Shown here piece by piece: positions 26,801 through 34,943 of a DNA stretch of 47,012 bases. The DNA is from an uncultured Collinsella sp. (GTDB lineage: Bacteria > Actinomycetota > Coriobacteriia > Coriobacteriales > Coriobacteriaceae): NCBI GenBank assembly GCA_900550965.1, contig URUC01000002.1, positions 1 through 47,012 of the forward strand. The letters are read 5' to 3'. Numbering within the stretch: the stretch's first letter is position 1; the number at the start of each line of letters is the position of its first letter. The position numbers were made by a program, and so were the translations under genes. Below the pieces are notes generated by a model, which made no database searches, had not been told where the DNA came from, and saw only the letters and a program-made list of their open reading frames with translations.

Positions 26801-27038
26801 CCTGGTCAGCAAGGTGTGCAAGTCGTTCCATGTCGATTGTGGCGCGCTCGAGATGCCCTATGCCAAGACCGATGCCTACGCCGCGCTCGAGGCGAGCCGC
26901 CGAGCCCTCACCATCGCCGGCGTGGACGGCACGCGTCTGGCTTGCGCTCGTACCGAGGACGACCTGCCCCACAATGTCAACCCGACGAACATTGCCACGG
27001 CATCCGAGGTCGTGACCGAGGTTATCCGCCGTTCGTAG
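23841..27038 (+). CDS. M28-peptidase-like membrane protein with a giant acidic insertion
   Basis: A 1065-aa protein. The N-terminal and C-terminal parts together look like an M28 zinc-peptidase fold. The first part has VVVVAHYDSPR (HxD) and hydrophobic segments near residues 55-95 and 155-205. The last 150 or so residues contain GHDIWFVATGASD, GSGMKAFL, FFINLESVG and DLPHNVNP. Between residues about 241 and 915 lies an Ala/Glu/Pro/Asp-rich low-complexity insertion without a recognisable fold. Expected M28 metal and catalytic residues are changed: the GA-nDN site reads GAVCNKS and the EE pair is missing (ATGASDCD). It may therefore be inactive. Start ATG 23841 with GGAG upstream; an upstream extension to 23691 is not supported. 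Confidence 0.72.
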   Translation: MANTQNYINHLLQNTGITPACSEEERLAAEDIAQIFRNHGFDPEVQEFNAPAPSRLAFAVTGILAFAGALLMGIGGGIGLVGTLLAIVGAVLYVLERTGHPVVSRLGKTGVSQNVIAYHKASGPLASPRNRPVVVVAHYDSPRAELLAREPYASYRALIAKLLPVATVAPAAVAILRILPLPGALKVLLWIVAILASLVALANAANIISNRFVLPYTSGAVCNKSSVAAMLGVMDNVAPFQGENEFPDDVPFDTYFGEQKRRAEEMARAAAEYAAAQQQNDYGNTIEYEEPTYAEDEFGQPIAPDAQTEPEQGEAFDEQIEGFEGASADETLIGAIVPEDQNQAVQAEEFNDEVSAAEPAEEPVAAEPEPKLYRNAAGNIRFGSDAIRALGMLPESCTLDYEEGEEPTFEPEPAPVVTAPAPAVTVDDESAAVTAAVAEPEAVSAIDPAAGLDILAPAAPAQDVADEPDDDYVEQPRRVSYESDTDFSAEIPAATPHADIASAFSSIGASASNFFKGALAKGKKFVDDFEEKRAAAREAAEQEAIAQQQAAEAARERAAQELEQNEAMQSVPVDAAEATTSFESQQPASTDVVEATTSFEAQQRVDSTMSFDAAQFDSTITFEKQGTAIAEPLPVSDEQGDAADDDEPIDAAEIQDAAEDESVEVNSDEEQYAAADQGDSAEVEQEEVPAVSETPETDESRPYSTQIFTMPTPSGSGATVANVAPTQDETVDSLMAQISSQASPRPQMNVPDPASAPSPAPSSSPLASVPDPSLPSMKQTNVASRTSLFDLPDPSAQVNDPFATAQGPEPTSAPVAPPMPVASGAQPIETISAPAPAAPKSRKRGLGGLFGRKKKNEQDSMSDWLGVEDDYDAKKSGRGIGSWDNFEDDNDGWKGGATSSDGASSEDMLSAVASMGDDELLGHDIWFVATGASDCDGSGMKAFLASHRDKLRGVFFINLESVGAGRLSVVTVEGEQQLLKGDRRIMNLVSKVCKSFHVDCGALEMPYAKTDAYAALEASRRALTIAGVDGTRLACARTEDDLPHNVNPTNIATASEVVTEVIRRS

Positions 27039-27059
27039 ACGGAGCTCTAAGGAGTCAAC

Positions 27060-27278
27060 GTGTTTTCGTATATTAAGCGCCATTGGCCTGTCTACGTGAT
27101 TTTGACCTTGATTGCCATTGCGTTAGGGCTTGGAGCTGCCTACATCGTGGGCGCGAAGGGCTCGACCCCCGCCTCCGCAATCAGCGAAGAGGTGGAGCAA
27201 GAACAGAGCACGGGTGCCGATGGGATTCCTGAGTCCGAGCAAGCAATCGTTGATGGTGGATCTTCGTCTGCAGAGTAG
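27060..27278 (+). CDS. Small single-pass membrane protein
   Basis: A 72-aa protein with a basic N-terminus (MFSYIKRHWP), one transmembrane helix (about residues 10-31) and an acidic Glu/Ser/Gly-rich outer or inner tail. It starts at GTG 27060-27062 with AAGGAG upstream, 21 nt after the M28-like gene, so the two are probably co-expressed. Family and function are not recognised. Confidence 0.65.
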   Translation: MFSYIKRHWPVYVILTLIAIALGLGAAYIVGAKGSTPASAISEEVEQEQSTGADGIPESEQAIVDGGSSSAE

Positions 27279-27332
27279 ATGCGGCGATTTAAATGATTGA
27301 AAGCGGGCGAGCCGGGGGACTGGCTCATCGTG

Positions 27333-30300
27333 CTAGCGCTTCTTTGGGATTGACCTAAGGCGAGCGAACCATAGGGCTGCGGCACCCGAGGTCAGGAGCG
27401 CGGTGATGCAAGCGGCGATGGGAACTGATCCTGTTGCTGGTAGGTCCTGCGGTAGGGTACAGCGTTGAATAACACGGTCCTCGTCATGTGACTCAAGTTT
27501 ATCGCCGCCGCCGTTGCGGCAAAGATCGACGCGTGCGCTGTTGGTGAGTGCGGTTTGGGGCGTATAAGCCGACGTCGCCTGCATGTGCACGATTGCGCCC
27601 CGAGCGTCTGTGCCAAGGATTGCTTTGGCATCGTCAAGGTCGTCGTGCTCATCTTTGAGATCATCGCGGGTCCAAGAATCCGCATCGCTTCGAGTCGTAA
27701 AGTCGGCGGCTACCGCACCGTATTCAATGCGAATGCCCGTTACGACGGTATTGGACGCAAGGTCGAGTTCTTTCGCCTCGAGTGTGGTGGATTCCGTGGT
27801 CGAGACATCCGCCTTCCAGAGGTGCCAGCCGTCGTAATCGACGAGGCGGCAATCCTCACCCAGACTTTCCCTTACTTCGTCGGACTCAAGCCAAGGATTT
27901 TCGTGCCCATCGTCAAGTGTCGCGTTTGCCGGCTCATCGACGTCTGTCGAGCCCAACGGCGTCGTGCGATACCACACGTTGCACAGACCATTGAGGTCGC
28001 CGATGGCGACGGGGGTTTCGATTGAGACGAATCTCGCCGTATCGTTCTCGGCACACTCAAGATCATCGGTAATTGTAAACTCATCAACCCAGGTAGCTGA
28101 ATCGTTTCGAGCGTCGATGGTATAGGAGAAAAGTCCGTCCGTATTGGTTTGCGTCGCGGCGCGATTTTTACCATCGCCGTTGGCCAGCAGACCCTTCCCG
28201 ATAGGTTGGACAAGTTCCTGACGCTTGTCGACCTGTCCTTTGATCTCGATGGGTGCATCCTTCATCGCGACGGATTGGACTTCTCCCGTATCCTTTATTT
28301 CAAACGTTATCTCCTCGGCAAGGTCATAGGTCCGCGGCGACATCATTTCGCGCAACGAGTAGGTGCCGGGTGCAAGATGTTCGATGCGGTGTGGCTTGTC
28401 GGATGAGGTCCAGGAGTCTATTTCGGTTTTATCGGGACCATATAAGGTGAGCTGTGCACCTTTCACTTCCTGCTCTCCGCTTGCATCGACCTTGGAGATA
28501 TCAACCTTGGTGTAATCGTCGGATACGTTAAGCCGTGCTTCCACAACGGGTGTTTTCTGGTCGGCATAGGTAAGGTCGACGATATGGTGCGTCCGGTCGA
28601 GTAAGAAGCCTGCCGGCGCTTGAGTCTCGACAACCTCGTAGCGTGCGGTGCCAGATCCCAGCGGGAGATCGTCCGCGCGTGCCTCTCCAGTTTCATCCGT
28701 CGCGATGGTCGCGACGGTCTCACCGTCGAGCGCGGCAATGCTACCATCGGGGCGCACGATATCACCCGAGGCACGGATCTCAAAGATGGCGCCCGCGAGG
28801 CTGCTGCCGTCTACGGCATCGGTTTTAACGATCCTGATGTTTCCGGTCGCGGCGTGGTCATAATACGAGGCGATTGCAACGGGCGTTAGGTTCATGTCGG
28901 CGGGTATGTTTACCTCGATCTCTTCACCGACAAGATAGGGCTCTTTGGCCGAAGTTTCGCGTACATAATAGGTGCCCGGCACGAGCGATTCGGGCAGTGT
29001 GACGGTGCCGGTCGCGTCAGTCGTAAAGGTGTCCATTACATTATGTGCTGGATACCAGCATGTTTGTGAGACAGGTTTGTGATTGCTGTCGAGGAGTTGG
29101 AAGGTGAATCCGGCTAGCGGAACAGAAGCGCCTGTTTGGGCATCGCGTTTTACAATCTGGAGATGCGTCGACAGAGCGTGGTTGTCCACGATATACTGAA
29201 GCTCGGCGCCGTCGGAAATCTGATTGGCCCCGACGGTCCATTCCCCTGCACGTTTAAAACCCTCGGGGACGGTTTCCGGAACCTCGCGAACGGTGTAGCC
29301 GGCGCGGTCGTATGGGATGGCTCCGTGGACACCGGCGGGTCGCTTGCCTGCGCCGAACCATGCTTCTGACTGATCTTTGGTGGAGGCAAAGCCATAGATG
29401 TTTGTGGTCAGTGTGCCAACAATCTGCTGAGAGCTGTTGCTGACAACCTCAAAGACAACACCTCCTGCCGGCTGCTCCAGGCCGGATTGATCGCTATTGC
29501 CGTAGTCCTTGAATTTGGAAATCTCAAGGTCAAACGCAATGGGGATATCGGAAACGCGCGATTCGATCTCGACCACGCCTGAATCACCGAGCTGGTCGGC
29601 TCCAACGGTATAGGACCAGCTGTCGTTGGCTGGCAGGTAGCCCTCGGGGGCTTTTGACTCATAGATGGTAAAGGTTCCTAGGGGGACATCGGTGAGGGTA
29701 GCTCGACCGCTTTCATCGGTTGTGAGGGTTTGCGCCCATCCGGGGGTGGATTGCGACACGCACGTGAACTCTGCTCCCGCAAGTGAAGCTCCAGCCTGGG
29801 GTCCGGCATTCGTCGCGGCATCGAGTTTTACGACATGCAGGGTGATGGTGCCGGGTTGTTCATCAACGGCGACCTGTCCACCGTCATTCCCCGTGGTAAA
29901 GGCGATGCGATCACGACGGGGGACATAGCCGGCCGGCGCCTTTGTTTCAACTAGGTAGTATGCCGTGTTGGGCAGAAGTGCTGCCTGCGCTTGACCGTTG
30001 CTGTCCATCTGGATGGTGCCGACACGCTCGCCGCTGGCGCTCTCAAAAACATCGAATGTTGCCCCGTCAAACTGATAAGTATTGTTTCCGCTGGTAATGG
30101 CAGCGTTTGCAGACTGTTTTTGGAAGGAAACAGAGACCGCCGGCAGTACATAGAGCATGTCTTGACGTTTGCTGCCGCCCGATACGGCTCCTAGATAGCG
30201 CCGCGCGCGGTGCGGAGCGGCTTTGATGCTTCCTGATTTTGCGCTGTCGTGGAGCCATCGCGCAGCCGCCACGACTTCATTGTCGGCGGTAAAGTGTCCA

Positions 30301-30764
30301 CTCTTGGTTTTGCCCTGAGCGGTCGTGTAGGAGTAGGTGCCGTCGACATGGGTAGTGCCGTTGAGCATCCATACGGCAAGCTGGGTGGCGGCGCGGGCGC
30401 GATCTGGTGAAAGATGGTAACCGCCAAACGACGTGGCGGTAGGATATCCGTGACAAACGATTGCCGCGAACTCGTCGTCGAGCCACACCCAGCCTTGATC
30501 AAAGTTGAGCCATGGGCCGCCCGGCTTGGTGGGGCCGGGGCGCTCCTGGTTCATGCAGTAGGCAATCGAGGCGTCTTGAGCTTCATACTTGCCGATGAAG
30601 AAGGGCCCACAATCATCGCTAATAGTGCGGAAGCCGAGCTGGTCGTAGCCATCGACGGCAAATGCGGCTCCCGGTGCCAGGCAGCCGAAAAGCAGGAAGA
30701 GGAGCAGGAGCAGCGGACCTGTTGCGATTGCGCTGTGGACAGGGTGCGTGGGTGCGTTGGACAT
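27333..30764 (-). CDS. LPXTG-anchored thioester/SpaA surface adhesin
   Basis: A 1143-aa cell-wall protein. The signal peptide covers residues 1 to about 36 (AAFA cleavage). A thioester (TQXA) domain follows, with Cys70 in IAYCMNQE and Gln128 in AATQLAVWML as the predicted internal Cys-Gln bond used by Gram-positive adhesins to attach covalently to host surfaces. About six SpaA/prealbumin-like repeats follow, each with a start such as VKxDA and an end such as VETxAPAGY, which usually carry isopeptide bonds. The sorting signal is LPATG (1108-1112) plus a hydrophobic stretch and KKR. AAGGAG precedes ATG 30762-30764. No sortase gene is in the window, so a housekeeping sortase elsewhere must anchor it. 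Whether it is a pilin tip or a stand-alone adhesin cannot be decided. Confidence 0.88.
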   Translation of the reverse strand: MSNAPTHPVHSAIATGPLLLLLFLLFGCLAPGAAFAVDGYDQLGFRTISDDCGPFFIGKYEAQDASIAYCMNQERPGPTKPGGPWLNFDQGWVWLDDEFAAIVCHGYPTATSFGGYHLSPDRARAATQLAVWMLNGTTHVDGTYSYTTAQGKTKSGHFTADNEVVAAARWLHDSAKSGSIKAAPHRARRYLGAVSGGSKRQDMLYVLPAVSVSFQKQSANAAITSGNNTYQFDGATFDVFESASGERVGTIQMDSNGQAQAALLPNTAYYLVETKAPAGYVPRRDRIAFTTGNDGGQVAVDEQPGTITLHVVKLDAATNAGPQAGASLAGAEFTCVSQSTPGWAQTLTTDESGRATLTDVPLGTFTIYESKAPEGYLPANDSWSYTVGADQLGDSGVVEIESRVSDIPIAFDLEISKFKDYGNSDQSGLEQPAGGVVFEVVSNSSQQIVGTLTTNIYGFASTKDQSEAWFGAGKRPAGVHGAIPYDRAGYTVREVPETVPEGFKRAGEWTVGANQISDGAELQYIVDNHALSTHLQIVKRDAQTGASVPLAGFTFQLLDSNHKPVSQTCWYPAHNVMDTFTTDATGTVTLPESLVPGTYYVRETSAKEPYLVGEEIEVNIPADMNLTPVAIASYYDHAATGNIRIVKTDAVDGSSLAGAIFEIRASGDIVRPDGSIAALDGETVATIATDETGEARADDLPLGSGTARYEVVETQAPAGFLLDRTHHIVDLTYADQKTPVVEARLNVSDDYTKVDISKVDASGEQEVKGAQLTLYGPDKTEIDSWTSSDKPHRIEHLAPGTYSLREMMSPRTYDLAEEITFEIKDTGEVQSVAMKDAPIEIKGQVDKRQELVQPIGKGLLANGDGKNRAATQTNTDGLFSYTIDARNDSATWVDEFTITDDLECAENDTARFVSIETPVAIGDLNGLCNVWYRTTPLGSTDVDEPANATLDDGHENPWLESDEVRESLGEDCRLVDYDGWHLWKADVSTTESTTLEAKELDLASNTVVTGIRIEYGAVAADFTTRSDADSWTRDDLKDEHDDLDDAKAILGTDARGAIVHMQATSAYTPQTALTNSARVDLCRNGGGDKLESHDEDRVIQRCTLPQDLPATGSVPIAACITALLTSGAAALWFARLRSIPKKR

Positions 30765-31018
30765 GGCTGCTCCTTATCCCTCGTGCGCCGCACGGGGAGG
30801 CTGCGACGCGTAGGATGAGGCTACCCCCGAGGTTCATGCGGGTAAGTACCGGAGCCTGACCAAAAGCTTGCCCAATTCCTGACAAATTGAGCTCAAATAC
30901 AACAATCAAGCAAAAGCGCAGGTAGAAGATAGGGAGAACAGGAGGTCAAAGGTCCTCATCTCCACAATTGACGCGATTTTCAAACGAATCTCCACAGCTA
31001 AAACAAGCATCACCACCC

Positions 31019-31048
31019 TTGTATCGAACAAGACAACCGCGTTATACT
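31019..31048 (+). promoter_or_regulatory. Promoter of tRNA-Gly
   Basis: -35 TTGTAT at 31019-31024 and -10 TATACT at 31043-31048, 18-nt spacer, ending 13 nt before the tRNA. The 250 nt to its left, up to the adhesin start, show no gene; the adhesin promoter must be there but is not assigned. Confidence 0.65.
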
Positions 31049-31061
31049 AGCCAACACACAA

Positions 31062-31136
31062 GCGGGCATCGCCAAGTGGTAAGGCATCAGCTTCCCAAGC
31101 TGACACTCGCGGGTTCGAGTCCCGTTGCCCGCTCCA
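31062..31136 (+). tRNA. tRNA-Gly (anticodon CCC), CCA encoded
   Basis: A full cloverleaf is visible. The acceptor pairs GCGGGCA (31062-31068) with TGCCCGC (31126-31132) and the D-stem pairs GCC with GGC. The anticodon stem pairs TCAGC with GCTGA around loop TTCCCAA (anticodon CCC at 31094-31096). The T-arm has TTCGAGT, the discriminator is T133, and CCA is encoded at 31134-31136. Its last 14 nt serve as the attachment core of the island to its right. Confidence 0.96.
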
Positions 31137-31147
31137 GTTAAGAGCAC

Positions 31148-31180
31148 AAGCACGGCACCATCACGGTGCCGTGCTTTTTT
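31148..31180 (+). terminator. Terminator of tRNA-Gly
   Basis: Stem arms 31150-31159 and 31165-31174 (10 bp, extendable by flanking A-T pairs) with a 5-nt loop, then T-run 31175-31180. It lies on the island side of the attachment core. Confidence 0.88.
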
Positions 31181-31191
31181 CAATAAAGTGC

Positions 31192-31206
31192 CGGGACTCG
31201 AACCCG
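31192..31206 (-). repeat. Inverted copy of the tRNA T-arm
   Basis: CGGGACTCGAACCCG is the exact reverse complement of the T-arm at 31110-31124 (15 nt). The surrounding bases do not form a tRNA. It may be a remnant of a tRNA end brought in by an earlier integration on the opposite strand. Confidence 0.6.
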
Positions 31207-31339
31207 ACAGGGTGCGAGCGTTAATCAAATGTCCAAGTGTGAATTCTCACACTATGCCGTTAACCAACTTACTACGATACGCGTTGCATTTTGTTTGTGT
31301 TGAGGCTATAGGCTTAACGGCGGTTAAAAGGTCGCCTCA

Positions 31340-32740
31340 CTAGGTGTTGGAGACAACCTTCTCGATGGCGATATCGACCTGCTCCTGTGCCAGCTTGGTA
31401 GCCTCGTTCTCAAGTTGGTCAGCCTTGGCCGAGGTGCTCACGCTCCTGTCCATAAGGTCGGCGATGGCAGATTCGACGTCCGCGCCAAGACGGGGAACGC
31501 GAATTTTTTTGATATCGATAGGGCTAAGTTGAGGCACCGAGGTTCCGTATGCGCAACGAACGACCGACGGCCTGCCAACGGTGGGACTGTTCAGAAAAGC
31601 AAGCAGGTAGCCAGTTCGAATCTTTGTAACGTCGGGATAGATTCTCAGCAGATGGTTGCTGCCAAACATTCCCTCATGATTCTCCGTGAGCAAAAGAGCT
31701 CGTCCTAGGATGCCGTACTTTTGACCAGAACATGCCATGACGAGAGTTCCCGGCTTTAGGATGTAACGCTCCCAGTTTTTAATGAGCTTGGCGTAAACAA
31801 ATTTTGTCGGTTGAGTGTTAACGTCAAAGACCTCGGACACACCCACAAAGGGAACGTTGGAATCGCCATAAAACCGCTTGAAGCGAGGAAGCTCTTCGAC
31901 GTCCTCTACAAGTTCAGCAAGTGGCGCATACTCCATTACGTCAACCAATGAGTCTACGGCGCTTATAGAGCCGGCATAACTGTCAGCATCAAGGCGCGAT
32001 CTGTTGTCAATAACTTTGGATAAACTCACCACGCATGTTCCTGCAGGACTTTCTGCCTCACAAGCAATACCGACCTCCTTCTCCAACAGCTTAAACGCCC
32101 CGTCCCGCAGCTTCCAGGCCTCGCCGCGCAGGCGCACAGCCTCGGCAGCTTTGTCGCCGATGGCTTTGCGCGTGGCCGCATCGGGCATGATGACCGGAAA
32201 CTCGTTGGCGTGGGCCACCTCGATGTGCTTGATCATGTGACCGTACTGAGACGCTCGTGCGATCTGCTTGAAGAAGTCCGTCTTCATATACGCGTAGAGC
32301 CAGCCGTACTCGTCTTGGTCCTTCGGCTCGATGCGCAACAGGTCGTCCGTGATGACCTTGTTCAGGTGATGCGGGTACACGGCGGTAACGTTGCCCACCA
32401 CGCCCGAGCGCGAAAGCAGCAGCCAATCCTGATTGACGAATCTAGAATCAGCCTGGGGCACGAAAGGCGCGGCGAGCCACTTCCTCACTCGGGGAAAGTC
32501 CTCGAACACCTGGCCGGCGGTAAAGAAGGGTAGCCCTTTGCCTTCCGGCACGGTATACCCCGTCAGTCTGCTCGGCTGCCAAATGTCGGTAAGGTCACCG
32601 AGCCTCTTGTGGTTGTCGCACTGGTTGGCAAGGCGTACGAAGCCGTACCCGTCGCGCAGGTAGGTTGACGCCTCGAGCCTCACGTCGCCGCCCAGCACGG
32701 TGGAAAGTCGGACGCTCTTCACCAAAGGCGCGATCGTCAT
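31340..32740 (-). CDS. Type I-like restriction specificity subunit (HsdS)
   Basis: A 466-aa DNA-recognition subunit. It has two target-recognition halves, the first ending near YMKTDFFKQIARASQYGHMIKHI and the second near AFLNSPTVGRPSVVRCAYGTSVPQLSPIDIKKI. Each is followed by a conserved helical segment (KAIGDKAAEAVRLRGEAWKLRDG and AIADLMDRSVSTSAKADQLE), the normal two-fold HsdS layout. It starts at ATG 32738-32740 (GGAGG upstream), overlapping the methyltransferase stop by 4 nt (ATGA). A longer start at 32755 is possible. It works with the neighbouring methyltransferase to define the recognised sequence. Confidence 0.88.
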   Translation of the reverse strand: MTIAPLVKSVRLSTVLGGDVRLEASTYLRDGYGFVRLANQCDNHKRLGDLTDIWQPSRLTGYTVPEGKGLPFFTAGQVFEDFPRVRKWLAAPFVPQADSRFVNQDWLLLSRSGVVGNVTAVYPHHLNKVITDDLLRIEPKDQDEYGWLYAYMKTDFFKQIARASQYGHMIKHIEVAHANEFPVIMPDAATRKAIGDKAAEAVRLRGEAWKLRDGAFKLLEKEVGIACEAESPAGTCVVSLSKVIDNRSRLDADSYAGSISAVDSLVDVMEYAPLAELVEDVEELPRFKRFYGDSNVPFVGVSEVFDVNTQPTKFVYAKLIKNWERYILKPGTLVMACSGQKYGILGRALLLTENHEGMFGSNHLLRIYPDVTKIRTGYLLAFLNSPTVGRPSVVRCAYGTSVPQLSPIDIKKIRVPRLGADVESAIADLMDRSVSTSAKADQLENEATKLAQEQVDIAIEKVVSNT

Positions 32741-34716
32741 TGGTCTCGCCTCCATTCAAAGAAGGCGCCGGCGATCGCCATCGTCTCGTCGTCCACCACG
32801 CGCTCCTTCGAGGTGTGGCTGCTCTCCTCTTCGGAGCCCACGTTGCCCGTCACCGCGGTGGTCTGCTCCTGCACAATGGGGTAGCCGTCATCGTCGCGTA
32901 CATAGGTGGTCTGACCACGCTTGTCGTGCCCTACGTGGTCACAGATGGCCATAAATATCTTGTAATCCTGGAAGGTACCGTCCTTGCAGTATGCCTCTTC
33001 CTCACTGTCCCAGCGTCTCAGCACAAGGACGGATGTCTGCACGCCCACGTTGGGTTGGAACGCATCCGGGTGCATGTCTACCGAACCCAGGATCTGCGCA
33101 TGGCGCAAAATCCACTGGCGCACGTAGCCCAGACCCGGGTTGCCCAGGATGCCGTTGGGAATGACGAGCGCCGCCACACCCACGCCGGGCTCAAGCAGGC
33201 GGATACACCGCTCGATGAAGAGGATCTCGGGCGGCTGAGATGAGAAGAGCTTGGGTTCCATGCTCCACTCGGCATCTTCCTCGGACCACGACCAGGTGTG
33301 TCCAAGGTCGAAGGATTCCAGAATCGCCGGGTCTTCGATAGGAATCTTGGAGCCAAAAGGTGGGTTGGTCATAATCGCCGTAACGCCGTGCCCCGGCTGC
33401 AGCGCCTTATTTGCCGCAACGTCGGCGGCGTCCAGGCGCAGCGCCTTTTGCAGTTTGGGTTCAAAGCCCGAGAACGGCTCGAGCGAGTTGGCGTGGAACA
33501 GCTGTCCGGTGCCGTCGTTGTTCATAACCATATTCATCTTGGAGGCACGCACTAGGATGGGATCAAAGTCGATGCCCACGATATGCTTGGACAGGAACTC
33601 GCGCTTGCGCGCGATCAGAGCCTCTTGCTTGGCTGCTTTGCTGCGCCCGCTCACCTCGACGGAGTCTCTGATCTTCTCAAGCACGTAATTCATGGCCGTG
33701 ACCAAAAAGCCGCAGGTGCCCATGGCGGGGTCGAGGATGACGTCGTTTTCGGACGGGTCGACCATCCGCACCATCATGTGGCACATGTTGCGCGGCGTGA
33801 AGAACTGGCCCTTGTCACCACGCAGGTTGGAGCCCACGATTGTCTCGTACGCGTGGCCCTTAACGTCCACGTCGCTCTCGAGCAGGGAATACATTTGCAG
33901 CTGCGCCACGATGTAGGCGAGCACATCGTCGGTTAATGCGATGCGCTCGTCGGCCTTGAAGATGGTCTCGTACGACTGCTTGACGTTTCCAAAGAGTGCC
34001 TCGATGCGCTTGCGGCACTTCTTCTTACCCGCGGCGCCCTGGCGCTCGGTTGGCGTGATGTAGAACGTTGGCGTCTCGGAGTCGCGCTCATCCTGGATTT
34101 TGCAGAAGATGATCTTGAGCAGTTCAAGGAATGCCTCGGCCTTTTGGATGCCTTGGTTTCCGGCGATGTAGTTGTGACAGCGGCGGAACGAGTACAGCAG
34201 CGAGTCACTGGCGGCGGGGCGCAACTGGTCGAAGCGCGGCGCGTCGTCGGGTACCTCGCCACCAGCATGTGGCAGATCGGGCACGGCCTCGGGGCCGCGC
34301 TTGCCGGCATCGTCCACCACGTAACGGAAGGTAAGCAACTCGTCGCCGTTGGTCCACATGCCATAGGTCGAGTTCATGCAGGCAGACGCATAGGAGTGCA
34401 TTTGATCTACGCCGTCTTTTTTGCCTTTGGCCTTGGTCTTGGGGTCTTTGCACTCGACGATGATGTGGATGTTTTCCTGGGTGTGCGCTTTTCCCGGCTC
34501 CCAGATGGCGACGTCGACCGCTTTTCGGTTGCTGCCGAACTTGATCGACTCCTCGACCCCGATCTGCTCCTTCTTGTAACCGTACTCACGCACGAGGGAC
34601 TTTAGGATTTCCTGGCGCACTCGCTCCTCGGGGGTGTCCCTGCGCTGCGTCACGCCGTCGATGAAGTCCAGTATAGTCTCCGGCTGGATGACCGAAGTCT
34701 TGCTCACTTGCGACAT
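32737..34716 (-). CDS. Nuclease-N6-adenine methyltransferase fusion (BcgI-like RM subunit)
   Basis: A 659-aa restriction-modification polypeptide. Residues about 1-125 resemble the HsdR N-terminal nuclease: Asp68 (KAVDVAIW), Glu88-x-Lys90 (IIVECKDP) and the QxxxY motif Gln105/Tyr109, so the PD-(D/E)xK site looks intact. A helical HsdM N-terminal region follows, then the methyltransferase: motif I DPAMGTCGFL near residue 327 and motif IV NPPFG near 450. No separate HsdR or translocase gene is in the island. Nuclease plus methylase in one chain with a separate S subunit recalls the Type IIB BcgI layout. A Type I-like complex using an HsdR elsewhere is the alternative. It starts one base into the stop of the upstream small gene (TAATG). 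Confidence 0.86.
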   Translation of the reverse strand: MSQVSKTSVIQPETILDFIDGVTQRRDTPEERVRQEILKSLVREYGYKKEQIGVEESIKFGSNRKAVDVAIWEPGKAHTQENIHIIVECKDPKTKAKGKKDGVDQMHSYASACMNSTYGMWTNGDELLTFRYVVDDAGKRGPEAVPDLPHAGGEVPDDAPRFDQLRPAASDSLLYSFRRCHNYIAGNQGIQKAEAFLELLKIIFCKIQDERDSETPTFYITPTERQGAAGKKKCRKRIEALFGNVKQSYETIFKADERIALTDDVLAYIVAQLQMYSLLESDVDVKGHAYETIVGSNLRGDKGQFFTPRNMCHMMVRMVDPSENDVILDPAMGTCGFLVTAMNYVLEKIRDSVEVSGRSKAAKQEALIARKREFLSKHIVGIDFDPILVRASKMNMVMNNDGTGQLFHANSLEPFSGFEPKLQKALRLDAADVAANKALQPGHGVTAIMTNPPFGSKIPIEDPAILESFDLGHTWSWSEEDAEWSMEPKLFSSQPPEILFIERCIRLLEPGVGVAALVIPNGILGNPGLGYVRQWILRHAQILGSVDMHPDAFQPNVGVQTSVLVLRRWDSEEEAYCKDGTFQDYKIFMAICDHVGHDKRGQTTYVRDDDGYPIVQEQTTAVTGNVGSEEESSHTSKERVVDDETMAIAGAFFEWRRDQ

Positions 34717-34943
34717 TACGATTCCGTCCTTCCAACCTTGGTGTTGGTATCAACGCGTGCGGGGCCGCCCGATGCGACGCCCATCTCGCGGCTAATCAAA
34801 TCTTTAAGAAATCCCTGCTTGTTTTCCTGTGCGGAGAGGAATGACCAAATCTCCTCTTCGGCGGGATAGAACCGCAGACAGAACTGCTGGGTCTTGTCGT
34901 GCTTGTACTTACGATCGGCTCGCTTCTGAGCTTCTGACGGCAT
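34716..34943 (-). CDS. Small basic/acidic protein leading the RM operon
   Basis: A 75-aa protein starting MPSEAQKRADRKYKHDKT and containing LRFYPAEEEIWSFLSAQ and GFLKDLISREM. Small proteins of this style (RADxKYKxxKT start, FYPxE, GYIK-DLI-like end) occur often in gut mobile elements and may be ribbon-helix-helix-like. I recognise the style, not a named function. GGGAGGT precedes ATG 34941-34943. It is coupled to the nuclease-methylase gene by a TAATG overlap and could control it. Confidence 0.7.
   Translation of the reverse strand: MPSEAQKRADRKYKHDKTQQFCLRFYPAEEEIWSFLSAQENKQGFLKDLISREMGVASGGPARVDTNTKVGRTES

Noticed and set aside
23790..27083. 1097-aa open frame antisense to the M28-like gene
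   Set aside because: Leu/Gly/Arg-rich composition typical of the shadow of a GC-biased gene; no ribosome site or recognisable domain; the sense frame has clear M28 motifs and start signal.
27279..31061. Pilus operon with sortase
   Set aside because: Only one LPXTG protein is encoded and no sortase motif protein is nearby; called a stand-alone adhesin instead.
31181..31230. Possible second tRNA on the minus strand
   Set aside because: Only a T-arm-like segment is present; no acceptor pairing, anticodon arm or D-arm can be formed.
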